Assembly: GCF_000719955.1 (NCBI RefSeq)
Contig: NZ_JOII01000015.1
Span: forward strand, 1 to 64,000
Direction of reading: 5' to 3'
From: Streptomyces albidoflavus
Lineage (GTDB): Bacteria; Actinomycetota; Actinomycetes; Streptomycetales; Streptomycetaceae
DNA length: 64,000 nt
Within the stretch, counting starts at the first letter, position 1. Every line of letters starts with the position of its first letter. A program made the position numbers and the translations under genes. Shown one piece after another: positions 43,904-53,267 of this stretch. The notes under the pieces are model-generated. The model saw nothing but the letters and a program-made list of their open reading frames with translations. It did not search any database and was not told the DNA's origin.

Positions 43904-44258
43904 CGCGTGCTCCTGTTTGAGGTGTGGAAGAAATCGGCCGTGGGGCCGGTGACCAGTAAGAGGAAACCTCACCCCAGGGCGGGTGGTGCGCCATTTTGAC
44001 GGGGTCCATACGAGCGCGCCCGAACCCTTGACGGGAATCTGACGCGACCGCCGCCGGAGGTGACGAAGAGTTCCGCGTGTTCTACGGAAAGGAACGAAAG
44101 GCGGGGTCCGGCAGGTGCGGCGCGGAAGGCCGCCACGGGGCCGGAGGCATCCCTCCCGGGGCCGGACAACCGCCCTGCCCTGCGGCCGAGTTGACCCCTC
44201 CGCCATCATGGGGGCCACCCCGTGAGCCGACGGGGACGGACCAGGCGAGAGGGGCGAC
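43904..44258. promoter_or_regulatory. kdp promoter / methyltransferase upstream region
   Basis: 355 bp between divergent genes. It contains A/T-richer segments (43905-43935, 43990-44040) and nested inverted repeats around TTCCGCGTGTTCTACGGAA (44071-44089), with GTTCC/GGAAC just outside. KdpE site or promoter likely here, but no assignable box. No kdp-associated c-di-AMP riboswitch core was seen. Confidence 0.4.
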
Positions 44259-45101
44259 GTGGTGAGTGGCGGCCAGGCGGCGGAGGGACAGCGGGGACCG
44301 GGGGACGCCGAGGGGGTGCGGGACGGTCAGCGGATCGCGCACAACGCCCGGGTCTGGAACTACTGGCTCGGCGGCAAGGACCACTACGCCGTCGACGCCG
44401 AGGTCGGCGAGCAGGTCGCCGGGTTCCACCCCGGCATCCGCGACGTGGCCCGGGCCGACCGCGCCTTCCTCGGACGGGCCGTGACGTACCTGGTCCGGGA
44501 GGCGGGCGTCACCCAGTTCCTGGACATCGGCACCGGACTGCCCACCGTCGACAACACCCACGAGGTCGCCCAGCGCATCGACCCCGGCGCCCGCGTCGTC
44601 TACGTCGACAACGACCCGATCGTCCTCACCCACGCCCGCGCGCTGCTCGCCGGCACCCCGGAGGGCGCCACCTCCTACCTGGACGCCGACGCCCACGACC
44701 CCGCGGCGATCCTCGCCGGGGCCGCCCGCACCCTGGACCTGACCCGGCCGGTCGCGGTGATGCTGCTCGGCATCCTCAACTTCGTCTCCGACACCGCCGA
44801 GGCCCGCCGCATCGTCCGCCACCTGGTCGACGCGCTCCCCTCCGGCAGCCACCTCGCGCTCACCCACCCCACCCTGGAACTGGGCGGCACCGCCAACGCC
44901 GAGGCCATGGCCTTCTGGAACGCCAACGCCAAGCCCCCCATCACCGCCCGCTCCGCCACCGACCTCACCAACATCCTGGACGGCCTGGAACTCCTCGAGC
45001 CCGGCATCGTCTCCTGCGCCCACTGGCACGCGACACCGGACCCGACCGGCACCCTCCCCGAGGAGGTCCCCCAGTACGGCCTGATGGCCCGGAAGCCCTG
45101 A
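44259..45101 (+). CDS. SAM-dependent methyltransferase (PF04672 family)
   Basis: A 280-residue protein of the actinobacteria-specific PF04672 (DUF574) group. Family start RIAHNARVWNYWLGGKDHYAVD is present in pieces, the SAM loop is FLDIGTGLPT, the acidic residue ending beta-2 is in VVYVDNDP, and ILNFVSD is the motif-IV region. Many paralogues exist in Streptomyces, often near DUF397/HTH pairs, but none is here. GTG start with GAGGGG upstream. Substrate unknown. Confidence 0.9.
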   Translation: MVSGGQAAEGQRGPGDAEGVRDGQRIAHNARVWNYWLGGKDHYAVDAEVGEQVAGFHPGIRDVARADRAFLGRAVTYLVREAGVTQFLDIGTGLPTVDNTHEVAQRIDPGARVVYVDNDPIVLTHARALLAGTPEGATSYLDADAHDPAAILAGAARTLDLTRPVAVMLLGILNFVSDTAEARRIVRHLVDALPSGSHLALTHPTLELGGTANAEAMAFWNANAKPPITARSATDLTNILDGLELLEPGIVSCAHWHATPDPTGTLPEEVPQYGLMARKP

Positions 45102-45125
45102 GCGGCCGTCCCCCCCGGCCGACCT

Positions 45126-45143
45126 CTCCGGCCAGAGCCGGAG
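45126..45143. terminator. short hairpin between convergent methyltransferase and sdaA
   Basis: 7-bp stem CTCCGGC / GCCGGAG with a CAGA loop in the 79-bp gap between convergent stops; plausible bidirectional terminator. Confidence 0.45.
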
Positions 45144-45180
45144 CCCGACCCCGCCCTGAGGCGGCCGCGAAGGCCACCCC

Positions 45181-46563
<1,383 letters not shown>

Positions 46564-46646
46564 AGGAACTCCTAGCGGGTGGCGGACGGCGCTGTCCGCC
46601 GAAGGGGGCAGGGGCGCGGGGACCTGCGGGGGACCCCGGGCGCGGA

Positions 46647-46684
46647 GGAGGGTGCGGGCCGGTGAAAGCGGACCCGCACCCTCC
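46647..46684 (-). terminator. second hairpin between glyA and sdaA
   Basis: Perfect 12-bp stem (GGAGGGTGCGGG at 46647-46658, complement at 46673-46684) with a 14-nt loop. Confidence 0.65.
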
Positions 46685-46698
46685 AGTGTGCGCGGTGC

Positions 46699-46727
46699 GA
46701 CGCCGGCGGAGGTGGACCGCCGGCGTC
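46699..46727 (-). terminator. first hairpin after glyA
   Basis: Perfect 11-bp stem GACGCCGGCGG / CCGCCGGCGTC with a 7-nt loop, 5 nt after the glyA stop. Confidence 0.7.
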
Positions 46728-46731
46728 CGGA

Positions 46732-48003
46732 CTACTTGAGTCCGGTGTACAGCGGGTGCTTCTCGGCGAGGGCGGTGACCCGCGCCTTCAGGGCCTCGGC
46801 CTCGTAGCTGGGCTTGAGGGCCTCGGCGATGATGTCGGCGACCTCGGCGAAGTCCTCGGCCTGGAAGCCGCGGGTGGCCAGCGCCGGCGTGCCGATGCGC
46901 AGGCCCGAGGTGACCATCGGGGGCCGCGGGTCGTTCGGGACGGCGTTGCGGTTGACGGTGATGCCGACCTCGTGGAGGCGGTCCTCCGCCTGCTGGCCGT
47001 CGAGCTCGCTCTCGCGCAGGTCGACCAGGACCAGGTGGACGTCGGTGCCGCCGGAGAGGACCGAGACACCGTGGTCGGTGACGTCGGGCTGGACCAGGCG
47101 CTCGGCGAGGATGCGGGCACCCTCGACGGTGCGCCGCTGGCGCTCCTTGAACTCCTCGGAGGCCGCCACCTTGAACGCGACGGCCTTGGCGGCCACCACG
47201 TGCTCCAGCGGACCGCCCTGCTGGCCGGGGAAGACCGCGGAGTTGATCTTCTTGGCCAGCTCGGCGGTGGAGAGGATGACGCCGCCGCGCGGGCCGCCCA
47301 GCGTTTTGTGGGTGGTGGTGGTGACGACGTGCGCGTGCGGCACCGGCGAGGGGTGCAGCCCGGCCGCGACCAGCCCGGCGAAGTGCGCCATGTCCACCAT
47401 CAGGTACGCGCCGACCTCGTCCGCGATGCGGCGGAAGGCGGCGAAGTCCAGCTGGCGCGGGTAGGCCGACCAGCCGGCCACGATCAGCTTCGGGCGGGAC
47501 TCCTTGGCGAGCCGCTCGACCTCGGCCATGTCGACCTGGCCGCTCTCGGCGTCGACGTGGTAGGCGACCACGTTGTAGAGCTTGCCGGAGAAGTTGATCT
47601 TCATGCCGTGGGTCAGGTGACCGCCGTGGGCCAGGTCCAGGCCCATGATCGTGTCGCCCGGCTTCAGCAGCGCGAACATCGCGGCGGCGTTGGCCTGCGC
47701 ACCGGAGTGCGGCTGGACGTTGGCCGCCTCGGCGCCGAAGAGCTCCTTGATGCGGTCGATCGCGATCTTCTCGATCACGTCGACGTGCTCACAGCCGCCG
47801 TAGTAGCGGCGGCCCGGGTAGCCCTCGGCGTACTTGTTGGTGAGGACGGAGCCCTGCGCCTCCATGACGGCGACCGGAGCGAAGTTCTCCGAGGCGATCA
47901 TCTCGAGGGTGGACTGCTGACGGAGCAGCTCGGCGTCGACGGCGGCGGCGACGTCCGGGTCGAGCTCGTGGAGGGGGGTGTTCAGAAGCGACTTCGAAGA
48001 CAT
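46732..48003 (-). CDS. glyA: serine hydroxymethyltransferase
   Basis: Interconverts serine and glycine with tetrahydrofolate, using PLP. The 423-residue enzyme has the PLP-lysine motif [23 protein letters not shown] and the typical start. I use the ATG at 48003, 5 nt after AGGGA; a GTG directly before it is too close. It follows gcvH by 19 nt in the riboswitch-led operon and recycles the methylene-THF made by glycine cleavage. Confidence 0.95.
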   Translation of the reverse strand: MSSKSLLNTPLHELDPDVAAAVDAELLRQQSTLEMIASENFAPVAVMEAQGSVLTNKYAEGYPGRRYYGGCEHVDVIEKIAIDRIKELFGAEAANVQPHSGAQANAAAMFALLKPGDTIMGLDLAHGGHLTHGMKINFSGKLYNVVAYHVDAESGQVDMAEVERLAKESRPKLIVAGWSAYPRQLDFAAFRRIADEVGAYLMVDMAHFAGLVAAGLHPSPVPHAHVVTTTTHKTLGGPRGGVILSTAELAKKINSAVFPGQQGGPLEHVVAAKAVAFKVAASEEFKERQRRTVEGARILAERLVQPDVTDHGVSVLSGGTDVHLVLVDLRESELDGQQAEDRLHEVGITVNRNAVPNDPRPPMVTSGLRIGTPALATRGFQAEDFAEVADIIAEALKPSYEAEALKARVTALAEKHPLYTGLK

Positions 48004-48022
48004 CACAGTCCCTGGGGTGGTC

Positions 48023-48400
48023 TCAGTTGCCGGAGAACTCGGTGTACGCGTCGGCCGAGAGCAGATCGTCCGGCTCCTCGCTGACGCGCACCTTGAACAG
48101 CCAGCCGCCCTCGAAGGGGGCGGTGTTCACCAGCGACGGGTCGTTCACGACGTCCTCGTTGATCTCGGTGACCTCACCGGAGACGGGGGAGTACAGGTCG
48201 CTGACCGACTTGGTCGACTCCAGCTCGCCGCAGGTCTCGCCCGCGGTGACCGTGTCGCCGACCTCCGGGAGCTGGGCGTAGACGACGTCACCGAGCGCGC
48301 CTGCCGCGTACTCGGTGATGCCGATCGTCGACACGCCGTCCTCGGCGGCCGACAGCCACTCGTGCTCCTTGCTGTAGCGCAGCTGCTGGGGGTTGCTCAT
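48023..48400 (-). CDS. gcvH: glycine cleavage system H protein
   Basis: The 125-residue lipoyl carrier of the glycine cleavage system. The lipoylated Lys lies in [17 protein letters not shown]. It moves the aminomethyl group from GcvP to GcvT. 98 nt after gcvT and 19 nt before glyA. gcvP is not in the window. Confidence 0.96.
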   Translation of the reverse strand: MSNPQQLRYSKEHEWLSAAEDGVSTIGITEYAAGALGDVVYAQLPEVGDTVTAGETCGELESTKSVSDLYSPVSGEVTEINEDVVNDPSLVNTAPFEGGWLFKVRVSEEPDDLLSADAYTEFSGN

Positions 48401-48498
48401 GGGGTGAATTCTCCTGTACGCGGGGGTGTGCTGGTGAACGGAAGGTCTCGCGATCCGGGACGGAGCGGGTGCGTCGCGTCACGTCGCGCGGCGGCGGG

Positions 48499-49623
48499 CT
48501 ACTTCTGACGCTTGTAGAACGGCAGCGCCACGACCTCGTACGGCTCGTGGCTGCCCCGGATGTCGACGCCGACGCCGGGCGTGCCGGGCGCCGCGTGGGC
48601 GGCGTCGACGTAGGCCATGGCGACGGGCTTGCCCAGAGTGGGGGAGGGGGCGCCCGAGGTGACCTCGCCGATCACCTGGCCGTCCACGACCACCGGGTAG
48701 CCCGCCCGCGGCACCCGGCGGCCCTCGGCGACCAGGCCGACCAGGGTGCGGGGCGGCTGCTCGGCGGCGTCCGCGGCGGCCTTCTCCAGGGCGGCGCGGC
48801 CCACGAAGTCGCCCTCCTTCTCGAACTTCACCACCCGGCCGAGTCCGGCGTCGAAGGGGGTGAGCGCCGTGGTCAGCTCGTGCCCGTAGAGCGGCATACC
48901 CGCCTCCAGGCGCAGCGTGTCGCGGCAGGAGAGCCCGCACGGCACGAGGCCCGCCCCGGCCCCGGCGGCGGTCAGCGCCTCCCAGAGGGCGACCGCGTCG
49001 CCGGGCGCCACGAACAGCTCGAAGCCGTCCTCACCGGTGTAGCCGGTGCGCGCGATCAGCGCCTCGACGCCGGCGACGGTGCCCGGCAGCCCCGCGTAGT
49101 ACTTCAGCCCGTCCAGGTCGGCGTCGGTGACCGAGGCGAGGATGGCCGGGGAGGCCGGGCCCTGCACGGCGATCAGCGCGTACGCGTCGCGGTCGTCGCG
49201 GACCTCGACGTCGAAGGAGGCGGCGCGCCCGGTCAGCGCGTCCAGCACCACCTGGGCGTTGCCCGCGTTGGCGACGACCATGAACTCGGGGGACTCGACC
49301 GGACCGCGCCGGTAGACGATCAGGTCGTCGAGGATGCCGCCGTCCTCCTGGCAGATCATCGTGTACCGGGCCCGGCCGGGGCCGATCGTGGCGATGTTGC
49401 CGACCAGGGCGTAGGCGAGGAAGCGGGTGGCGTCCGGGCCCAGCACGGTGATCTCGCCCATGTGGGAGAGGTCGAAGAGCCCGGCGCGGGTGCGCACCGC
49501 CTGGTGCTCGTCGCGCTCGCTGCCGTACCGCAGCGGCATGTCCCAGCCGGCGAAGTCGGTCATGGTGGCCCCGAGCGCACGGTGCGTGGCGTCGAGTGCG
49601 GTCGTACGGGGGGTCTGGCTCAT
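48499..49623 (-). CDS. gcvT: glycine cleavage system T protein (aminomethyltransferase)
   Basis: Transfers the methylene group from the H-protein lipoyl arm to tetrahydrofolate, releasing ammonia. 374 residues; FAGWDMPLRYGS, LFDLSHMGEI and GYTGEDGFELF are family blocks. ATG at 49623 with GGGAG 9 nt upstream; a longer frame would run into the riboswitch. First gene of the gcvT-gcvH-glyA operon, preceded by a tandem glycine riboswitch. Confidence 0.96.
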   Translation of the reverse strand: MSQTPRTTALDATHRALGATMTDFAGWDMPLRYGSERDEHQAVRTRAGLFDLSHMGEITVLGPDATRFLAYALVGNIATIGPGRARYTMICQEDGGILDDLIVYRRGPVESPEFMVVANAGNAQVVLDALTGRAASFDVEVRDDRDAYALIAVQGPASPAILASVTDADLDGLKYYAGLPGTVAGVEALIARTGYTGEDGFELFVAPGDAVALWEALTAAGAGAGLVPCGLSCRDTLRLEAGMPLYGHELTTALTPFDAGLGRVVKFEKEGDFVGRAALEKAAADAAEQPPRTLVGLVAEGRRVPRAGYPVVVDGQVIGEVTSGAPSPTLGKPVAMAYVDAAHAAPGTPGVGVDIRGSHEPYEVVALPFYKRQK

Positions 49624-49659
49624 ATCCGGGCGCTCCCAGGGCATGACGGCGAGGGGAAT

Positions 49660-49890
49660 CGATCCTCCCCATCTGTCATCGAAACCTGAGAGGTTCGCCG
49701 CGGCCACCCGGACGAGCGACCGGGCAGGCCATGACTTGCACCTTGGGTGGGGCCGACGGAGCGGCCCGCTTTTCAGATGTGCCTCGCCCGCGCGGTACGG
49801 GGCCTGAGAGATTCAAGGGAGGGACTTGCTCCTTCGGCGTCCTGGCCAGGGCTTCGGGGCCCCGGCAGAACTCTCCCGCGCGGATTCAAG
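49660..49890 (-). ncRNA. tandem glycine riboswitch
   Basis: Two aptamers on the minus strand upstream of gcvT. Aptamer 1 (about 49886-49800) shows GGGAGAG, CCGAAGGAGCAAG and CTCTCAGG; aptamer 2 (about 49780-49665) shows the short linker, ACCCAAGGTGCAAG and CCTCTCAGG. These are the conserved glycine-aptamer cores. It should turn the operon on when glycine is in excess. Confidence 0.93.
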
Positions 49891-50128
49891 CGGCCGGTAT
49901 GCAGTTCGCCGCCCATCATTGCACGCACCCCCGCCCGGCAGAACCCCTCCCCGGACGCGACCGCGGCGGCGGCTTCCGGCCAACCCGCGACCCCCGCCCC
50001 CACCAGGGGGAACCAAACGGCCCCCGCCCGGCGTGACCAGCCAGTGAAACCGCCGGCGGCGGGCGACGGGACCGGTAATCGGCTTGTGCCGCATTACCTT
50101 CTCTTTACACTCGGGGGAGATGACGCAC

Positions 50129-50851
50129 GTGACCGCACGGGGGGAGCCCACCACGGTGCAGAGCAGCAGCGGCCGGGCGGTGTCCGCCCCGCCTCCGAGT
50201 CCCGGCGGGCCGGCGCCCGCCCTCGCCACGACCCTGCCCGCCCTGCCCGCCCAGCCGGGCGCCCGGCGGATTCCGGCCACCGTCCGCGACCTGCGGGCCA
50301 CCGGGGACCGCCCCGCCCCCGACACCCTCACCTTCGGCCAAGGCGACCTCGTCGTCGTCTCCGGCCTGCCCGGCAGCGGCAAGTCCACCCTGATCCGCCG
50401 CACCGTCCGGGCCGCCCGCGCCGACTCCCAGGACACCCGCGAGCAGTGGGAGGCCCGCCTCCCCGCCGCCCTGCCCTACGCCCTGTACCGCCCCCTCGCC
50501 CGCCTCGCCCACTACGCCGCCCTGCGCCGCCTGCTCCGGGCGGGCCGCAGCGTCGTCGTCCACGACTGCGGCACCCAGCGCTGGGTCCGCCACTGGCTGG
50601 CCCGCGAGGCCCGCCGCCGGGGGCGCACCCTGCACATGGTCTTCCTCGACGTCGACCCGGACACCGCCCTCGACGGCCAGCGCGCCCGCGGCAGGGGCGT
50701 GAGCCGGTACGCCTTCCTGCGCCACCGCCGCGTCGTCGCCCGCCTCCTCGCCACCCTCGACGCCGGCACCCCGCCCCCGGGCTGCGGCTCGGCCACCCTC
50801 CTGGACCGCGCCGCCGCCGACCGGTTGCGTACGCTCACCTTCCGCGCCTGA
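50129..50851 (+). CDS. P-loop ATP-binding protein of unknown function
   Basis: A 240-residue cytoplasmic protein with a disordered Pro/Ser/Ala-rich N-terminus (about 55 residues) and a kinase-like P-loop domain: Walker A SGLPGSGKST (about 86-95) and Walker B-like LHMVFLDVDP. The size and pattern resemble AAA_33/zeta-toxin/nucleotide-kinase-type proteins, but no substrate can be named. The GTG at 50129 has GGGGGAG at ideal distance; the ATG at 50120 lies directly on it and is the alternative. It is upstream of two SseB genes and divergent from the glycine operon. Confidence 0.78.
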   Translation: MTARGEPTTVQSSSGRAVSAPPPSPGGPAPALATTLPALPAQPGARRIPATVRDLRATGDRPAPDTLTFGQGDLVVVSGLPGSGKSTLIRRTVRAARADSQDTREQWEARLPAALPYALYRPLARLAHYAALRRLLRAGRSVVVHDCGTQRWVRHWLAREARRRGRTLHMVFLDVDPDTALDGQRARGRGVSRYAFLRHRRVVARLLATLDAGTPPPGCGSATLLDRAAADRLRTLTFRA

Positions 50852-50957
50852 GCCAACTCCCGCTTCCCGGCCGGGCCTGCGCCGGGGCATGCCCCGGGGC
50901 CCGGTCGCGGGTAGGGTCGGGGCGCAGGCGAGGTATGTGTGATCAGGCGGTGAGCAG

Positions 50958-51728
50958 ATGAGCATCCCGGCCCAGGCCCCCCACGGGCTCTACGGCGGAT
51001 GGCCGAGCAACGAACTGGAGGAGGCCCTCGCGGCCTCCCTGGGCGCCGAGGCGGCGGGCGGACGGCTGGTCGAGGTCCTCGGCCGCAGCAGTGTCTGGGT
51101 CCCGCTGCCCAACGGCGGCAGCCCCGAGAGCGGGTCGCTGGACCTGCCGACGCTGGACATCGACGGGGGCGCGTACGTCCCGGTGTTCAGCTCCGAGCAG
51201 CAGTTCCGCTCCTGCGTCGGCGGCCATCTGGCCTTCGCCGTCGCCCCGGCCACCGAGTTCGCCCGCGGCCTGCCCCCGCAGCTGGGCATCGCCGTCAACC
51301 CGGGCGGCACCGTCGGCGTCCCGCTGCCGCCGCCGGCCGTGGCCGAGCTGTGCCGCACCGGCCGCTCGCCGCTCGACGGGCCGGCCACCGGCGGCCGGGT
51401 CCGCACCTACGAGCCCGACTGGCAGGAGGACCCGGTGGACTTCCTCGGCGTCGCCGCCGGGGAGTTCGAGGAGTCCGGCGTGGTCGCCACCGCCCGCCGC
51501 TGCCTGGCCAGCGTCGAGGGCGGGGACCCGGTCCTCTTCGTCGGCGTCGAGCTGAACCGCCACGACGACGACGCCGCCCAGCGCGCCATGGACGCCCTCG
51601 GCCGCGCCCTGGGCCGCACCCCGGTCCCGTGGCCGGTCAACCTCGTCCTGCTGGACGCCACCGACGACCTGGTGGCCCGGTGGATGGCGAACAAGCTGCG
51701 CACCTTCTACCGGCGTGAGCCGTCCTGA
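50958..51728 (+). CDS. SseB-family protein, copy 1
   Basis: A 256-residue soluble protein with an N-terminal SseB domain (NELEEALAA, RLVEVLGRSSVWVPLP, YVPVFSSEQQF) and a C-terminal SseB_C domain (about 160-250). E. coli SseB is named for enhanced serine sensitivity; its biochemical role is unknown. It is followed by a second SseB-family gene and lies near the serine/glycine operon. ATG with GGTGAG upstream. Confidence 0.87.
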   Translation: MSIPAQAPHGLYGGWPSNELEEALAASLGAEAAGGRLVEVLGRSSVWVPLPNGGSPESGSLDLPTLDIDGGAYVPVFSSEQQFRSCVGGHLAFAVAPATEFARGLPPQLGIAVNPGGTVGVPLPPPAVAELCRTGRSPLDGPATGGRVRTYEPDWQEDPVDFLGVAAGEFEESGVVATARRCLASVEGGDPVLFVGVELNRHDDDAAQRAMDALGRALGRTPVPWPVNLVLLDATDDLVARWMANKLRTFYRREPS

Positions 51729-51848
51729 CCGACGGACGGAGGGCCTAAGCTGTTTTCATGACCTGGCCGGTTCCGTGTCACACGGAACCGGTCCTGGCAT
51801 GACGGGGGCAGGCCCCGGGGGACGAAGTGACGAAGGGGCGGTCAACAG

Positions 51849-52631
51849 GTGAGTGCGTCGGGCACGGCCGCGGCCGGGCAGGTCGAGCACATGCTGCGCC
51901 AGGTCGCCCCCGGGCGGTACGACGCCTACGAGGGGCTGCTGCACGCGCTCGCCGACCCCGGCGGGCAGGTCTGGATGCTGCTCTGGCACGGCCAGGCCGG
52001 CTCCCCCGACGCGCAGTACGCCGCCATGGAGGTCGACGGCCTCGGCTACGCCCCCTGCGTCACCTCCGCCCAGGAACTCTCCGCCAGCGGCTGGACCCGC
52101 GCCCACGAGGTGGTCCCCACCCGTGAGGCCGCCGCCGGGCTCTACCAGGACCAGGTCGGCCTCTGGCTCAACCCGCACGCCCCCGGCGGCGGCGTCGGCG
52201 TCCCCTGGGCGGACCTGCGCCGCCTCGCCGTCGGCCTCGACGCCCAGCCGCCGGGCCCGCTGCGCATCTCCGAGCCGGTCATCGAACTCCCGCAGTTCTA
52301 CGCCCTGCTGGCGCAGAACGCGCACCGCACCCCCGCGCTCCGCTCGCTGCGCCGGGCCTGGGTCCAGCCCGCCCTCGGCGTGCCGTACCTGGCCATCGGC
52401 CTCGACGTCTACGACCCGGGCGCCCAGGCCGTGGAGTCGGTGCGGGCGATGATGCGCCAGTCGGTCGGCGCCGTCCCCGACGGGCTCGCCGTCTCCACCG
52501 TCGCCATGTCCGACCCGTACGACCCGGTCGCCCTCTGGCTGCGCGCCCACGCCCGCCCCTTCTACGACCGCGACGCCCACGCCGCCCCGCCCGCCTCGGG
52601 GTACGGGTACCCGCAGCCGTACGGGCGCTGA
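51849..52631 (+). CDS. SseB-family protein, copy 2
   Basis: A 260-residue protein related to the preceding gene, with an N-terminal SseB-like region (YEGLLHALADPGGQVWMLLW, YAPCVTSAQEL) and a C-terminal SseB_C-like part; a Pro/Tyr-rich tail ends the protein. GTG start with AAGGGG 9 nt upstream. 120 nt separate the two, so they may be co-transcribed. Function unknown. Confidence 0.82.
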   Translation: MSASGTAAAGQVEHMLRQVAPGRYDAYEGLLHALADPGGQVWMLLWHGQAGSPDAQYAAMEVDGLGYAPCVTSAQELSASGWTRAHEVVPTREAAAGLYQDQVGLWLNPHAPGGGVGVPWADLRRLAVGLDAQPPGPLRISEPVIELPQFYALLAQNAHRTPALRSLRRAWVQPALGVPYLAIGLDVYDPGAQAVESVRAMMRQSVGAVPDGLAVSTVAMSDPYDPVALWLRAHARPFYDRDAHAAPPASGYGYPQPYGR

Positions 52632-52651
52632 GCCGGGGCCCGCCTCGCCCC

Positions 52652-52738
52652 TTACGCGGCGGCGACCGCCCGCAGGGTCTTCCGTCCGTGCGCACGCTCC
52701 CGGCGCGCGAACCGCCCGGAATTCCGCCCATCATTCAT
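52652..52738 (-). CDS. possible 28-residue basic peptide
   Basis: A short minus-strand frame (MNDGRNSGRFARRERAHGRK, ending TLRAVAAA, stop TAA) with AGGGG 7 nt before the ATG and 23 of 28 third positions G or C. Strongly basic, no membrane span. It lies in the gap after the SseB pair. Only ribosome-binding site and codon bias support it; I do not recognise a family. Confidence 0.35.
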   Translation of the reverse strand: MNDGRNSGRFARRERAHGRKTLRAVAAA

Positions 52739-53267
52739 CAGGCGCCCCTTTTCACGCCTTTCGCTCCCCGCGCACTCCGCGCGCACGCCCATTCCGCTCC
52801 CGGTCGCCGGAATTCTGTCGGCACTTCCGCTGGCCAGAGGTTTGCGGGGGCTTCCGGTGGACACGAATGAGGCGAGCGGAATGAGGGCCCACCGACTTTC
52901 GCCGTCCAGCATTCGAGATCGTCCCCCTGCCCGCCGCCCACCGGTGTGAGGGGACATAAGGGGGCTCGCCCGGCCAATGGGGCGAAGGGGTGCGCAGGTT
53001 CGGCTGACGGGGTGTGAAAGTCCGGTGTCGCGCAGCGTGTTCGTACGGCAGCGAATGGTACGGAATCGCCTTCGCGGCGCCCCTGAAGGCACGCTTCTGT
53101 CCGGTAAACGGCGCCGGAGGGAGTGATGTCCTGGATATACGCGGTTTGTTGTCTGTCCGGGTCTCAGGTCGGTATCACCGCTATGCGGATCATTCTCCCC
53201 GGTGAGAGACGTGGGTAGTGTTCAGCCGGTCAAGACCTCTGTATGAATGCTGATCCGGGGTGGGCCC
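52739..53267. promoter_or_regulatory. region upstream of the oligopeptide importer
   Basis: 529 bp without a firm gene and less GC-rich than the rest, so probably a large regulatory leader. A possible -10 TAGTGT lies at 53216-53221 about 47 nt before the binding-protein start, but no -35 was found. Nothing else was recognised. Confidence 0.4.

Noticed and set aside
43904..44258. Looked for a c-di-AMP riboswitch before kdp
   Set aside because: No conserved core of that class was visible on the minus strand.
44077..44265. Plus-strand 62-residue frame before the methyltransferase
   Set aside because: Composition and position fit a leader region; overlaps the methyltransferase start and shows no family features.
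49624..49707. N-terminal extension of gcvT
   Set aside because: Would translate the second glycine aptamer; the ATG at 49623 has its own ribosome-binding site and fits the family start.
50882..50897. 16-bp palindrome CCGGGGCATGCCCCGG
   Set aside because: Simple GC palindrome too short to loop well as a terminator and likely in such GC-rich DNA; not listed as a site.
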